In this document: piece by piece, positions 1 through 7,634 of the stretch
Position numbering within the stretch: the first letter of the stretch is position 1
How the letters are laid out: each line of letters begins with the position of its first letter
Source: JAEUKQ01 sp044227605
GTDB lineage: Bacteria; Pseudomonadota; Alphaproteobacteria; JAEUKQ01
DNA: 24,296 nt
Assembly (NCBI GenBank): GCA_044227605.1
Contig: JBGAWJ010000012.1
Location: forward strand, 1-24,296
Direction: 5' to 3'
Position numbers and translations under genes: made by a program
The notes under the pieces: model-generated
Seen by the model: only the letters and a program-made list of their open reading frames with translations
Told to the model about the DNA's origin: nothing
Database searches by the model: none

Positions 1-671
1 GGTAATGTTTCTTGAATAGTTTTATAGATGAGTGTCTCGGAATGGCATATATTCTCAGGCTTTATACTCGGATCATCCAATTCAAAAGTAAAATTTGGAT
101 CATTTTTTGCATCAATGGCATCCCATACTTGTTGCAAGCGCGCTTCTGCCCATTCAGGGTCAGTTTTTGGCTGAGGATTTTTAATGGCCGTTTCAACAAT
201 CCTTCCCATAATATCCAACATTTTTTTTATACTGGAAATACTAACGATATTTCCTATTTTTGGTAACCGCCCATTAATAAAATCAGGGCAGGATTCCGGG
301 CTATTTTTCCTGATTTCTTCTACAATAGATAAGCGTTGTTCAACAAAGCTTATGATGCTTTCATCACTGGCCTGAGTAATATATTGACCAAAATAGGTTT
401 GAATTAATTGGCCTTGACGTAATATAGCAGCATTATAATCCGGGTCATGATTATCAATAGTAATTGCATCCAGAATGAATTGTTCACGAAGCTCAGGGTG
501 CTGCCCGAGTAGCAGTTTTACCACTGGAAACCTATTAATTTCTGCTTCAACACTGCTTTTTGTGCTTGGAGAAAAATATGAAATTGAAGCCTTTGCAATT
601 GCTATGGCAAATGCTATGGCAAAAATGAAAAGCCATGATCTTTTCTTTTTATTAGTTTTTATGTCAACCAT
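1..671 (-). CDS. Exported or membrane-anchored protein of unknown family, 3' end cut by window edge
   Basis: I do not recognise this family. An open frame of 223 codons runs from an ATG at 671 to the left edge without a stop, so the C-terminus is missing. The N-terminus has a lysine/arginine-rich start (residues 5-11) followed by a hydrophobic stretch of about 14-26, so it is exported or anchored; no clean signal-peptidase site is visible. It is a paralogue of the next gene (789-1502), alignable over its whole length. Shared blocks include a YFGxY stretch near residue 93, an ASDES block at 101-105, and ICHS near 208-211 followed by LIYKTIQETL. Two cysteines (C128, C209) are conserved in both proteins with the same 81-residue spacing. 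A purine-rich AAGAAGGAA lies about 10 nt before the start. Function unknown. Confidence 0.8.
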   Translation of the reverse strand, partial: MVDIKTNKKKRSWLFIFAIAFAIAIAKASISYFSPSTKSSVEAEINRFPVVKLLLGQHPELREQFILDAITIDNHDPDYNAAILRQGQLIQTYFGQYITQASDESIISFVEQRLSIVEEIRKNSPESCPDFINGRLPKIGNIVSISSIKKMLDIMGRIVETAIKNPQPKTDPEWAEARLQQVWDAIDAKNDPNFTFELDDPSIKPENICHSETLIYKTIQETL

Positions 672-721
672 ATAATGATGTTCCTTCTTTAAACACCTTT
701 AATTAAGCAACAAGCTCTCGT

Positions 722-753
722 TAAAAAAATTAGGCCCTGAAATCCAGGGCCTA
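722..753 (-). terminator. Rho-independent terminator of the 789-1502 gene
   Basis: A perfect 9-bp stem (731-739 with 745-753, TAGGCCCTG against CAGGGCCTA) closes a 5-nt loop. On the minus strand it is followed directly by AA and a run of seven T. It lies 36 nt past the stop codon of the secreted-protein gene and separates that gene from its downstream paralogue. Confidence 0.88.
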
Positions 754-788
754 TTTGATAGCAGCAAAATGGTATTTTTACCTACATC

Positions 789-1502
789 TTACATATTGCT
801 GAGGGAACCAAACATAGCCCGGAAAACAGGCCCTACCTCTTCTTGAGGCAAAGTTTCTTTAATCGTCCTGTAAATCAAGGCAACGGAGTGGCAAATTTGA
901 TATGGAGGCGTATTTGGGTTAAAAAAATCGGCTGTAAAATTTGGATCTTTTTTATCAAAAATTACCTGCATTGCTTTCATTAAGCGCGGCTGAGCCCATT
1001 CTAAGGTTGGTTTCGGCTGCGGCGTTATAATACCCGTTTCGATGACCTTTGCCATAGCATCTAATATTTTGTTTATGGTGGCAGGATTAATGCCATTAGC
1101 AGCCATACCCCCTTGTCCACCAATAAACTCCCTACAAACACCAGGACTTTTAACTTTTACGTCATCCAAAATGGCTACCAACTGGTCTACAAACCCTATA
1201 ACACTTTCATTACTTGCTTGGGCGGCGTACTTACCAAAATAATTTTGGATCAGGGCATTTAACCGTAATTGGGCCGCCGCACCTTCTGCCCCACCCTTCG
1301 CAACCAAGGCAATATCAGCTGTCAATTGCGGACGAATTTCCGGATGCTTATCCATTAGTAATTTAAAAGCCGGAAGCCTATCAAGCTCTCTTGAGATATC
1401 GATAGGTTGTTGTGCATAAGCGCCAGCCGAAACAAAAATCAACCCAATAATTAAAGCAGTTTTCTGGGAAAACGCCGCCACGATATTTCTAAACTTTAAC
1501 AA
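789..1502 (-). CDS. Secreted protein of unknown family, complete tandem paralogue
   Basis: The protein has 237 residues and a clear Sec signal peptide: charged N-terminus, hydrophobic core at about 14-26, and an AYA|QQ cleavage site after residue 30. The mature protein should be periplasmic or secreted. Two cysteines, C123 and C204, match the paralogue at 1-671 in place and spacing, so a disulfide is possible. Conserved blocks surround residues 87-101 and 203-219. The start codon is TTG, chosen because a perfect AGGAGG (1508-1513) lies 5 nt upstream and no in-frame ATG is nearby. It lies 103 nt beyond gcvPB on the same strand, has a weak promoter-like sequence of its own, and ends at a strong terminator. 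I do not recognise a domain; the function is unknown. Confidence 0.85.
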   Translation of the reverse strand: MLKFRNIVAAFSQKTALIIGLIFVSAGAYAQQPIDISRELDRLPAFKLLMDKHPEIRPQLTADIALVAKGGAEGAAAQLRLNALIQNYFGKYAAQASNESVIGFVDQLVAILDDVKVKSPGVCREFIGGQGGMAANGINPATINKILDAMAKVIETGIITPQPKPTLEWAQPRLMKAMQVIFDKKDPNFTADFFNPNTPPYQICHSVALIYRTIKETLPQEEVGPVFRAMFGSLSNM

Positions 1503-1507
1503 AATGT

Positions 1508-1513
1508 CCTCCT
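1508..1513 (-). promoter_or_regulatory. Ribosome binding site fixing a TTG start
   Basis: On the minus strand this reads AGGAGG, a full match to the anti-Shine-Dalgarno sequence, with 5 nt to the TTG at 1502. This decides the unusual start of the secreted-protein gene. Confidence 0.8.
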
Positions 1514-1554
1514 GACTATAATACTAATTTCATAAAACTATTTGCCGTGACCAA

Positions 1555-1581
1555 GGTATAGAAATTGTTCCTGTAAGTCAA
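1555..1581 (-). promoter_or_regulatory. Possible promoter for the 789-1502 gene
   Basis: On the minus strand TTGACT (1576-1581) is followed after 15 nt by TATACC (1555-1560). The -35 is good, but the spacing is short and the -10 imperfect. It lies in the 103-nt gap after gcvPB. Read-through from the gcv operon is the alternative, since I see no strong terminator in that gap. Confidence 0.3.
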
Positions 1582-1605
1582 TCAAGCCTATCACCTTAAT
1601 CTCTT

Positions 1606-3135
1606 TTAGGTGGCGTCATTTTTTGCTGTTTTTTGCTGGTCTGACCATCTTAAAATAGGGTTACGTGCAGCTGTTGTTTCATCCAACCTGCGGCGCGGGG
1701 TAAAGATGGGGGCATTTTTAAAAGAATCTAGTGATTCTTGTTTTTTGGCTATTTGCGCCAACCCTTCCATACTGGCAATAAATTGATCAAGACTTGCCAA
1801 ACTTTCCGTTTCCGTCGGTTCCACCAACATCGCGCCATGAACGACCAACGGGAAATAAACTGTCATCGGATGGAACCCTTCATCAATTAAGGCTTTCGCA
1901 AAATCCAGGGTGGTAACCCCCGTGTCTGCCAAGACACTATCACTGAACAATGCTTCATGCATACAGGTGCCGGAAAAAGCCGGGGACATGGTTTTTTCCA
2001 GACAAGCGCGGATATAATTGGCATTTAATACCGCATCCCCAGACACCTGCCATAAACCGTCTGCCCCATGACTTAAAATATAGGTTAAAGCACGAATAAA
2101 CATACCCATTTGGCCATGGAATGCTTTCAAACGCCCCAAGGAATTTGTGCCTTTTGCATTTTCTACCAACTGATATTGACCGGCGCGCAATTCAATGTAG
2201 GGAACGGGGGCAAAAGATGCTAGTGATTGGGCAAGTACCACCGGCCCACTGCCGGGTCCGCCACCGCCATGTGGGGTTGAAAATGTTTTATGCAAATTAA
2301 TATGCATGCAATCAATCCCTAAATCTCCTGGACGGACGCGGCCGACGATTGCATTAAAATTTGCCCCGTCACAATATAAATAACCGCCAATTTTATGGAT
2401 ATCTTTGGCAATCTGCACGATCTCCGTTTCAAATAACCCGCAGGTATTGGGATTGGTAATCATAATAGCCGCCACATCGCGCCCTAATTTAGCCCTGAAT
2501 GCTGCCAGATCAATCGTTCCTTGGGAATTGGCGGGGATGGGATCAACCTGAAAACCGCAAGCCGCCGCCGTGGCAGGATTTGTTCCATGGGCCGATTCAG
2601 GCACCAGCACCCGCAGGCGTTTCTCCTGGCGATGGTCAAACGCCGCCCGAATAGCCATCATACCGCATAATTCACCATGCGCCCCTGCAGCTGGGGGCAT
2701 TGCGACCGCAGCCATTCCCGTTAACTGGCGCAACCAATCCGCTAATTGATAGATGACGGTTAACGCACCCTGAATTGTTTCAAATGGCTGGAATGGATGA
2801 ATATCCCCTAACCCCGGTAACCGCGCCATTTTTTCATTTAAACGAGGATTATACTTCATCGTACAAGACCCCAAGGGGAAGATTCCCGCATCGATGGCGT
2901 AATTCTTTTGGCTTAAACGGGTATAATGCCTCATAATTTGGGGTTCAGACAAACCAGGCAACCCTATCCGACGGTTGCTTAACAAAGCGCCCAAATGATT
3001 CTTTGATAAATCAACGGCCGGAAAATCCACGCCACTGATGCCGGGATTATCCTGTTCGAAGATCAGCTGCTCTTCTAACTTTAACCCCTGGTTCCCACTA
3101 ATGGTTGGGGATGTTTTTTTCGTTATGTTAGTCAT
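1606..3135 (-). CDS. gcvPB: Glycine dehydrogenase (decarboxylating) subunit 2, P-protein beta
   Basis: This is the C-terminal half of the split P-protein. With GcvPA it decarboxylates glycine using pyridoxal phosphate and passes the aminomethyl group to the lipoyl arm of GcvH. The 509 residues are normal for the stand-alone subunit. The PLP-lysine motif is present as NLHKTFSTPHGGGGPGSG, with K283 as the Schiff-base lysine. PESAHGTNPATA (179-190) and CDGANFNAIVG (255-265) are further conserved P-protein blocks. The ATG at 3135 has AAGGAA about 9 nt upstream. The start overlaps the end of gcvPA by 8 nt, which suggests translational coupling. It is the last recognised gene of the gcvT-gcvH-gcvPA-gcvPB operon. 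Confidence 0.97.
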   Translation of the reverse strand: MTNITKKTSPTISGNQGLKLEEQLIFEQDNPGISGVDFPAVDLSKNHLGALLSNRRIGLPGLSEPQIMRHYTRLSQKNYAIDAGIFPLGSCTMKYNPRLNEKMARLPGLGDIHPFQPFETIQGALTVIYQLADWLRQLTGMAAVAMPPAAGAHGELCGMMAIRAAFDHRQEKRLRVLVPESAHGTNPATAAACGFQVDPIPANSQGTIDLAAFRAKLGRDVAAIMITNPNTCGLFETEIVQIAKDIHKIGGYLYCDGANFNAIVGRVRPGDLGIDCMHINLHKTFSTPHGGGGPGSGPVVLAQSLASFAPVPYIELRAGQYQLVENAKGTNSLGRLKAFHGQMGMFIRALTYILSHGADGLWQVSGDAVLNANYIRACLEKTMSPAFSGTCMHEALFSDSVLADTGVTTLDFAKALIDEGFHPMTVYFPLVVHGAMLVEPTETESLASLDQFIASMEGLAQIAKKQESLDSFKNAPIFTPRRRLDETTAARNPILRWSDQQKTAKNDAT

Positions 3136-4477
3136 TTAAAACTTTCCTTAATACTTTCGCAAATGACTCAATTTCATTTTCGGTATTCATTTCGGTAGCA
3201 CATATCAACAACACGCGGCCAAGTTCTAATTGCCGGCCATAAAAACGGGTCATGGGGATTCCCCCCATAATTCCATAGCTTGCCAAACGATCCACGGTTA
3301 TTTTTGCCGATTTGGGCAAGACAACGGTAAATTCGTTAAAGAAGGTTTTATTAATAATGCTTACATCCTTGATCTTGCCAATCTCACTCGCCAGCAAACT
3401 AGCACGGGCATGGTTGGTTTCGGCCAACCTTCGGAACCCCACTTCCCCCAGTAAGGATAAATGAATGGTAAAGGCCAACGCACATAAACCAGAATTGGTA
3501 CAGATATTGCTGGTGGCCTTTTCCCGACGGATATGCTGTTCCCTGGTTGATAGGGTTAACACCCATCCACGTTTTCCATCCGCATCCATTGTTTGTCCGG
3601 CTAATCGCCCGGGCATCTGCCGGATATATTTCTCGCGGGTGGCAAATAATCCCACATAAGGCCCGCCAAAAGATAAGGCATTCCCCAATGATTGGCCTTC
3701 TGCCACCACAATGTCAGCGCCCATTTCGCCAGGAGATTTTAATAATCCCAAAGAAATGATTTCGGTCACAATCACAATCAGCAGCGCACCTTTTGCCTGG
3801 CAAGCTTTAGCGAGTTCGGTAAAATCATGTAAATTACCAAAAAAATCCGGCGTTTGCACGACAACGCAAGAAATCTGGTCATGAATCATTTGGGTTAATT
3901 TTTCTTCCCGGCCAATCATCATGGGTTCAGAGGTCACTTTAAATCCGCCAAAACGGGCATGGGTTTCAATAACTGCCAAATAATGGGGATGAACCAGCGA
4001 GGATACGATAACCTCCTGCCGCTTCGTAATCCGGTTGGCCATCATCACAGCTTCAGCAGCCGCTGTTGACCCATCATACATGGAGGCATTGGCTACCTCC
4101 ATTCCTGTTATCATGGCTACTTGGGTTTGAAATTCAAATAAATACTGCAATGTCCCTTGCGCCAATTCCGGCTGATAGGGGGTATAGGAAGTTAAAAATT
4201 CCCCGCGTTGGATCAAATGGTCGACAGCTGCCGGAATATGATGGTTGTAAGCACCCGCACCTAAAAACATTGATGCTTTCGTGGCCCCGATATTTTTGGC
4301 TGCCAACGCTTTCATATGCCGCTCTACTTCCATTTCCCCTTGATGGTGAGGAAGATCCAGCGGTTTTTTCAGCCGGACAGCGGCAGGGATGTGGTTGAAT
4401 AACTCATCGACCGAAGCAACACCAATCTTGGCCAGCATGCGCTGGCGGTCAGCATCTGAAATAGGCAAATACCGCAT
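3128..4477 (-). CDS. gcvPA: Glycine dehydrogenase (decarboxylating) subunit 1, P-protein alpha
   Basis: This is the N-terminal half of the split P-protein; it forms the heterotetrameric decarboxylase with GcvPB. The 449 residues match the usual length. Typical features are the early FLGAGAYNHHIPAAVDHL block, the YTPYQPELAQGTLQ block that follows it, and SFGGPYVGLFATRE in the middle. It has no PLP lysine of its own, as expected for this subunit. The ATG at 4477 shares one base with the gcvH stop (TAATG), and AAGGG lies about 9 nt upstream. The 3' end overlaps gcvPB by 8 nt. The split form, rather than a fused protein of roughly 950 residues, is common in several alphaproteobacterial lineages and Firmicutes. 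Confidence 0.97.
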   Translation of the reverse strand: MRYLPISDADRQRMLAKIGVASVDELFNHIPAAVRLKKPLDLPHHQGEMEVERHMKALAAKNIGATKASMFLGAGAYNHHIPAAVDHLIQRGEFLTSYTPYQPELAQGTLQYLFEFQTQVAMITGMEVANASMYDGSTAAAEAVMMANRITKRQEVIVSSLVHPHYLAVIETHARFGGFKVTSEPMMIGREEKLTQMIHDQISCVVVQTPDFFGNLHDFTELAKACQAKGALLIVIVTEIISLGLLKSPGEMGADIVVAEGQSLGNALSFGGPYVGLFATREKYIRQMPGRLAGQTMDADGKRGWVLTLSTREQHIRREKATSNICTNSGLCALAFTIHLSLLGEVGFRRLAETNHARASLLASEIGKIKDVSIINKTFFNEFTVVLPKSAKITVDRLASYGIMGGIPMTRFYGRQLELGRVLLICATEMNTENEIESFAKVLRKVLND

Positions 4478-4857
4478 TAGGAAAGCCCTTTAACAAAATT
4501 TTGATATGTTTTTAAATCCATCAAGCCAGTTAATTCCTTAGGGTTAGATAGGCGCAGCCTAACAAACCACCCCTTACCCGTTGCATCCTCATTCACAGTG
4601 GCGGGCTGGTTAACCAGATCTTGGTTAACCGCAAGAACTTCGCCGCTGACGGGGGCATAGACTTCACTAGCGGCTTTTACAGACTCTACAACCGCCATGT
4701 CTTTGCCTTTGATAACTTTTTTACCTAAAGCCGGCAATTCCACAAACACAACATCGCCCAGTTGTTTTTGGGCATAATCGGTAATACCCACAATGCCGAT
4801 GTCTTTTTCAACGACGATCCACTCATGTTCAGAGGTAAAATAAGTTGTTTTCGACAT
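4477..4857 (-). CDS. gcvH: Glycine cleavage system H protein
   Basis: This lipoyl carrier shuttles the aminomethyl intermediate from the P-protein to the T-protein. The 126 residues match the family. The lipoylation motif VESVKAASEVYAPVSGEV places the modified lysine at K61, and the N-terminal TSEHEWI and GITDYAQKQLGDVVFVELP blocks are classic. An AAAGGA lies about 8 nt before the ATG. It starts 36 nt after gcvT, and its stop overlaps the gcvPA start by one base. Confidence 0.97.
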   Translation of the reverse strand: MSKTTYFTSEHEWIVVEKDIGIVGITDYAQKQLGDVVFVELPALGKKVIKGKDMAVVESVKAASEVYAPVSGEVLAVNQDLVNQPATVNEDATGKGWFVRLRLSNPKELTGLMDLKTYQNFVKGLS

Positions 4858-4893
4858 AATGCAATCCTTTCTGACCGTTATAACAGATGTAAA

Positions 4894-6030
4894 TTAAAGG
4901 CGATAATACCGATGGGGAACAAACGGCAACGCCGTAACCATGGCAGGAATCTTCTGCTCGCGCACTTGTATCCATAAAGGGGTGGATGGTTCGCTGTATC
5001 TCGCCTCCACATATCCAAGGGCAATCGGTTTATTGAGGGTTGGCGAGAAAGTTCCACTCGTCACCTCCCCAACAATCTTCCCTTCCTTATTTAAGATAGT
5101 GTTACCATGGCGCGCGGGCAACCTGCCCCCCAAAGACAAGCCCACCAATTTTTTTGCAGGTGCCATAGCTAATTGTTTGAGAATAACCCCCTCACCCACA
5201 AATCCGCCCTGCAAACGCCGGGTTTTTGAAACCACCCATTCTAATCCGGCCTCAATGGGCGTGGTCGTTTTGGAAATATCTTGGCCATGTAAACACAGCC
5301 CTGCTTCTAAGCGCAAGGTATCACGGGCCCCTAACCCAATGGGGTTAACCTCGGAAAACCTTAGGATAAGCTGGGCTAAAGATAACACATTTTTATCAGC
5401 CACTGAAATTTCGAACCCATCTTCACCCGTATATCCTGACCGCGAAATCATACAGGGGATGGAAGCCAAACTGACCGATCGGTATCCCATAAAAGGCAAC
5501 GTTGTCAAATCAGCCCCTAACCGTTGCAGAATTTTTGCCGATAATGGCCCTTGCAAGGCGAGTAAAGAAACATTTTCCAGTAATTTTACTTGGCAATGTT
5601 TGCCCAAATATTTCTCAAGTAATTCATAATCAGCTTTTTTATTTGAGGCATTGACTACTAAATGCAGATGCGTACCCGCATGGGCAACAATCAAATCATC
5701 TTCAATGCCGCCCTGTCCATTAGTCAGAACGGTATAACGCTGGCGCTGGGGTTTTAATATTTGAATATCGCTGGGCACTAATGTCTCTAGCAATTTCGCT
5801 AATTCTTGAACCGGCTTCCCCAGCAATTGGATTTGACCCATGTGCGATACATCAAATAATCCCACTTTATCACGGGTATGCTGATGTTCAGCCATAATGC
5901 CAGTTGGATATTGTACCGGCATAGAATATCCGGCGAACGGCACCATTTTAGCGCCAAGTTCGACATGTAAGGCATAAAGGGCAGTTTTTTGCAAATCAGA
6001 AGGTAAGGTCATGTGATCCATCTTTCCCAT
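4894..6030 (-). CDS. gcvT: Aminomethyltransferase, glycine cleavage T protein
   Basis: The T-protein transfers the methylene group from aminomethyl-lipoyl-GcvH to tetrahydrofolate and releases ammonia. Its 378 residues are near the family norm. Recognisable blocks are PFAGYSMPVQYPTGI, GLFDVSHMGQI, SRSGYTGEDGFEIS and DTLRLEAGLCLHGQDI; the C-terminal barrel domain carries GEVTSGTFSPTLNKPIALGYV. The start is uncertain: ATG codons at 6030, 6021 and 6012 are all in frame. The first has no Shine-Dalgarno because a hairpin ends 8 nt upstream of it. The third has GGA 4 nt upstream and begins the conserved sequence. It is the first gene of the operon, directly behind the glycine riboswitch. Confidence 0.96.
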   Translation of the reverse strand: MGKMDHMTLPSDLQKTALYALHVELGAKMVPFAGYSMPVQYPTGIMAEHQHTRDKVGLFDVSHMGQIQLLGKPVQELAKLLETLVPSDIQILKPQRQRYTVLTNGQGGIEDDLIVAHAGTHLHLVVNASNKKADYELLEKYLGKHCQVKLLENVSLLALQGPLSAKILQRLGADLTTLPFMGYRSVSLASIPCMISRSGYTGEDGFEISVADKNVLSLAQLILRFSEVNPIGLGARDTLRLEAGLCLHGQDISKTTTPIEAGLEWVVSKTRRLQGGFVGEGVILKQLAMAPAKKLVGLSLGGRLPARHGNTILNKEGKIVGEVTSGTFSPTLNKPIALGYVEARYSEPSTPLWIQVREQKIPAMVTALPFVPHRYYRL

Positions 6031-6038
6031 ATTTTTCA

Positions 6039-6066
6039 GGCAACAACAGACAGCTGATTTGCTGCC
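6039..6066 (-). promoter_or_regulatory. Hairpin between glycine riboswitch and gcvT, possible expression platform
   Basis: On the minus strand GGCAGCAA (6059-6066) can pair with TTGTTGCC (6039-6046), giving eight pairs including one G-U wobble around a 12-nt loop. The stem ends 8 nt before the ATG at 6030. No U-run follows, so it is not a standard terminator. Within its loop, CTGTC (6049-6053) could instead pair with GACAG (6078-6082), which overlaps the closing stem of aptamer 2. A switch acting at translation is therefore plausible but unproven. Confidence 0.45.
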
Positions 6067-6073
6067 AATTGCC

Positions 6074-6248
6074 CCCTCTGTCGGGAAACCTGAAAGATTC
6101 GCCGGAAGCCATCAATGCCTGATCCGGGTTACCTCGTCGGTGAGGGTGCTGCCCTACTTTCCAGAGTTCCTCAAAGCTGCGGTCCTTTTGCCTGAAAGTT
6201 TCCGGGGCGGTTGCTCCTTCGGCGTCATGACATATGATCTCTTCCGCT
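6074..6248 (-). ncRNA. Tandem glycine riboswitch (two aptamers)
   Basis: Recognised by its conserved core on the minus strand. Aptamer 1 (about 6179-6247) opens with GCGGAAGAG, contains CGCCGAAGGAGCAA, then CTTTCAGGCAAAAGGACCGC; GCGG and CCGC close its P1 stem. Aptamer 2 (about 6075-6166) opens with CTCTGGAAAG, contains CACCGACGAGGTAA, then TCTTTCAGG and ACAGAG; CTCTG and CAGAG close its P1. The linker is about 12 nt. This is the usual tandem architecture, placed in the leader of a glycine cleavage operon, where glycine binding typically turns expression on. Confidence 0.95.
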
Positions 6249-6269
6249 AGCCTTTTTAGTTATGGAAGT

Positions 6270-6298
6270 AAGATTGAGGAATTTTCTGCTGCCGTCAA
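6270..6298 (-). promoter_or_regulatory. Probable promoter of the gcv operon
   Basis: On the minus strand TTGACG (6293-6298) is followed after exactly 17 nt by AATCTT (6270-6275). The predicted transcription start, near 6263, is about 15 nt before the first riboswitch stem, so the whole aptamer pair would be in the leader. The -35 is strong; the -10 is only moderate. Confidence 0.5.
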
Positions 6299-6337
6299 GC
6301 CCCTGCGGGAAAAACAGGGGAAAACAGGCAAAAAGTG

Positions 6338-6381
6338 CAAAAAAGCTAAGGCTGAATAAAACGATGTTTTTTTATTCAGCC
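6338..6381 (-). terminator. Terminator after the OmpA-like gene
   Basis: A 12-bp stem (6350-6361 with 6370-6381, GGCTGAATAAAA against TTTTATTCAGCC) with an 8-nt loop lies 18 nt past the stop codon. On the minus strand it is followed by TTAGC and six T. It separates the envelope gene group from the gcv promoter. Confidence 0.82.
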
Positions 6382-6398
6382 TGCTTCATCAAGCAAAA

Positions 6399-7070
6399 CT
6401 AAGGTTGTCCAGTTATTTTTTTGGGAATAAAAATTTCCACACGCCGATTTTGTTGCCGTCCATCTGGGTTGTCTTTGCCGTTTGGCAGTTTATTGGGGGC
6501 AACCGGCTGGCGTGCACCCTGCCCTAGGGTTGTAATTTCCGCCTCATTTTCAAGATTATCTGCCAACCAACGTTGGACAGTTTCCGCCCGCTGTTCCGAT
6601 AATTTTTGGTTATAACTATCCGTGCCAATTGAATCGGTATGACCCTCCACCCGAATGGCCGTGACATGCCGGTGATTAAGAAATTCCGCAAGCTTTTCTA
6701 AAGTTTCCTGGGCGGAAGCCCGCAAGGTTGCTTTATTAAAATCAAACAAGATATCCCCCAATACTTGGATTTTTAGTTCGGTATCGGTTTCCGTGATTTT
6801 AATGCCGCTATTACCCTGCTCTAATTTGCTAATGTCATTTGCCAAATCTGAAGAAGAATTGGCAAGATCACTACTGCTGCCAGCAACCTCAGTAATGCTA
6901 GTAGTGACCGAGCTTATACTCTCAACGATATCTGAAATACGCCGCTCTGCGTCCTTTGGTATGGCGACTAAAGTTGGATCTTCTCCGGTGCCATCCACCG
7001 TTTGCGCCCATGCCAAATTCGACCCTAGAAACCCCATCAACAGCAAACATATTAATAACAAGCGTTTCAC
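6399..7070 (-). CDS. OmpA-family peptidoglycan-binding periplasmic protein
   Basis: The protein has 223 residues and a Sec signal peptide, with cleavage probably after NLAWA at residue 22. There is no lipobox and no beta-barrel. Residues 45-85 are Ser/Asp-rich with a direct SSSDLAN repeat (65-78, separated by nothing) and look like a helical linker. The C-terminal OmpA domain starts near 105 (DILFDFNKATL). It carries the GHTDS motif with D146, R161 in KLSEQRAETV, and NRRVEI at 208-213, the residues that contact diaminopimelate in peptidoglycan. The start is GTG, with GGGGGA about 8-9 nt upstream. It follows a secreted beta-sandwich gene after 53 nt and is probably co-transcribed with it. The likely role is linking the envelope to the cell wall. 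Confidence 0.88.
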   Translation of the reverse strand: MKRLLLICLLLMGFLGSNLAWAQTVDGTGEDPTLVAIPKDAERRISDIVESISSVTTSITEVAGSSSDLANSSSDLANDISKLEQGNSGIKITETDTELKIQVLGDILFDFNKATLRASAQETLEKLAEFLNHRHVTAIRVEGHTDSIGTDSYNQKLSEQRAETVQRWLADNLENEAEITTLGQGARQPVAPNKLPNGKDNPDGRQQNRRVEIFIPKKITGQP

Positions 7071-7123
7071 TGGCTAATCCCCCAAACACGCGTGGTTATA
7101 TAAAATATCAAAGCAGCCTTTAG

Positions 7124-7627
7124 CTATTTCGTGATTGAAACACCTTCAAAAGGCTCGCTAACACCTTCTATATATACGTCAATCTTGGTCACCGTGGCAG
7201 GGGGGGCAGGAAACCGCACCCACATTGTATATTCTTTGCCCACCGGTACAATCACTTCATACCCGTGTTTGCGACCAAGTGGATATCCACCTGCTCTTAA
7301 AACATGATATTGTTTTTTCCCGGGAAGATCGAGTAATGTAACTTTCTCTGCTAATGCGTAATTAGCACCAGGAGCTAAATCAATGGCTGTATCTGTTGTG
7401 TTGATGTAAGACCAACGCAAGGTGACCGTATCACTCGCTGTGCGTTTTAGCTCTGTCACTTTAACCATAATACCTGGGATTTTGTCATACTCATGCATGG
7501 CCGGTTCCGCCACCGCCGGTTGAGTAGTAGGTGTTGTTGGAATCGTTGGCATTTGCGCCATGGCACTTAAGGTCCAACCCAGACCTACAAAACTACTGAC
7601 TAATAAAAGAAGGGGGGTCTTTAACAT
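7124..7627 (-). CDS. Secreted beta-sandwich-like protein paired with OmpA-family gene
   Basis: I choose the ATG at 7627 (167 residues) because AAAGGA lies 7 nt upstream and it gives a compact signal peptide cut after SAMA (residue 24). Upstream in-frame starts at 7666 and 7645 exist but lack good ribosome sites. The mature protein has a Pro/Thr-rich segment (TIPTTPTTQP), then a domain of alternating beta-type sequence: VTELKRTASDTVTLRWSYIN, KQYHVLRAGGYPLG, PVGKEYTMWVRFPAPPATV and IEGVSEPFEGVSI. From memory, similar sequence precedes the OmpA domain within single proteins of Actinobacteria and some Proteobacteria. Here the two parts would be separate adjacent genes. The exact function is not known; a periplasmic or outer-surface partner of the OmpA protein is the inference. 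Confidence 0.75.
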   Translation of the reverse strand: MLKTPLLLLVSSFVGLGWTLSAMAQMPTIPTTPTTQPAVAEPAMHEYDKIPGIMVKVTELKRTASDTVTLRWSYINTTDTAIDLAPGANYALAEKVTLLDLPGKKQYHVLRAGGYPLGRKHGYEVIVPVGKEYTMWVRFPAPPATVTKIDVYIEGVSEPFEGVSITK

Positions 7628-7634
7628 CTTTATA

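Noticed and set aside
1585..1612. CACCT/AGGTG stem just past the gcvPB stop as a terminator
   Set aside because: The stem is only 5 bp with a long loop, and no T-run follows on the minus strand.
4940..5629. 229-codon plus-strand frame opposite gcvT
   Set aside because: It is antisense to a clearly conserved gene, shows no domain of its own and has the composition of a mirrored frame.
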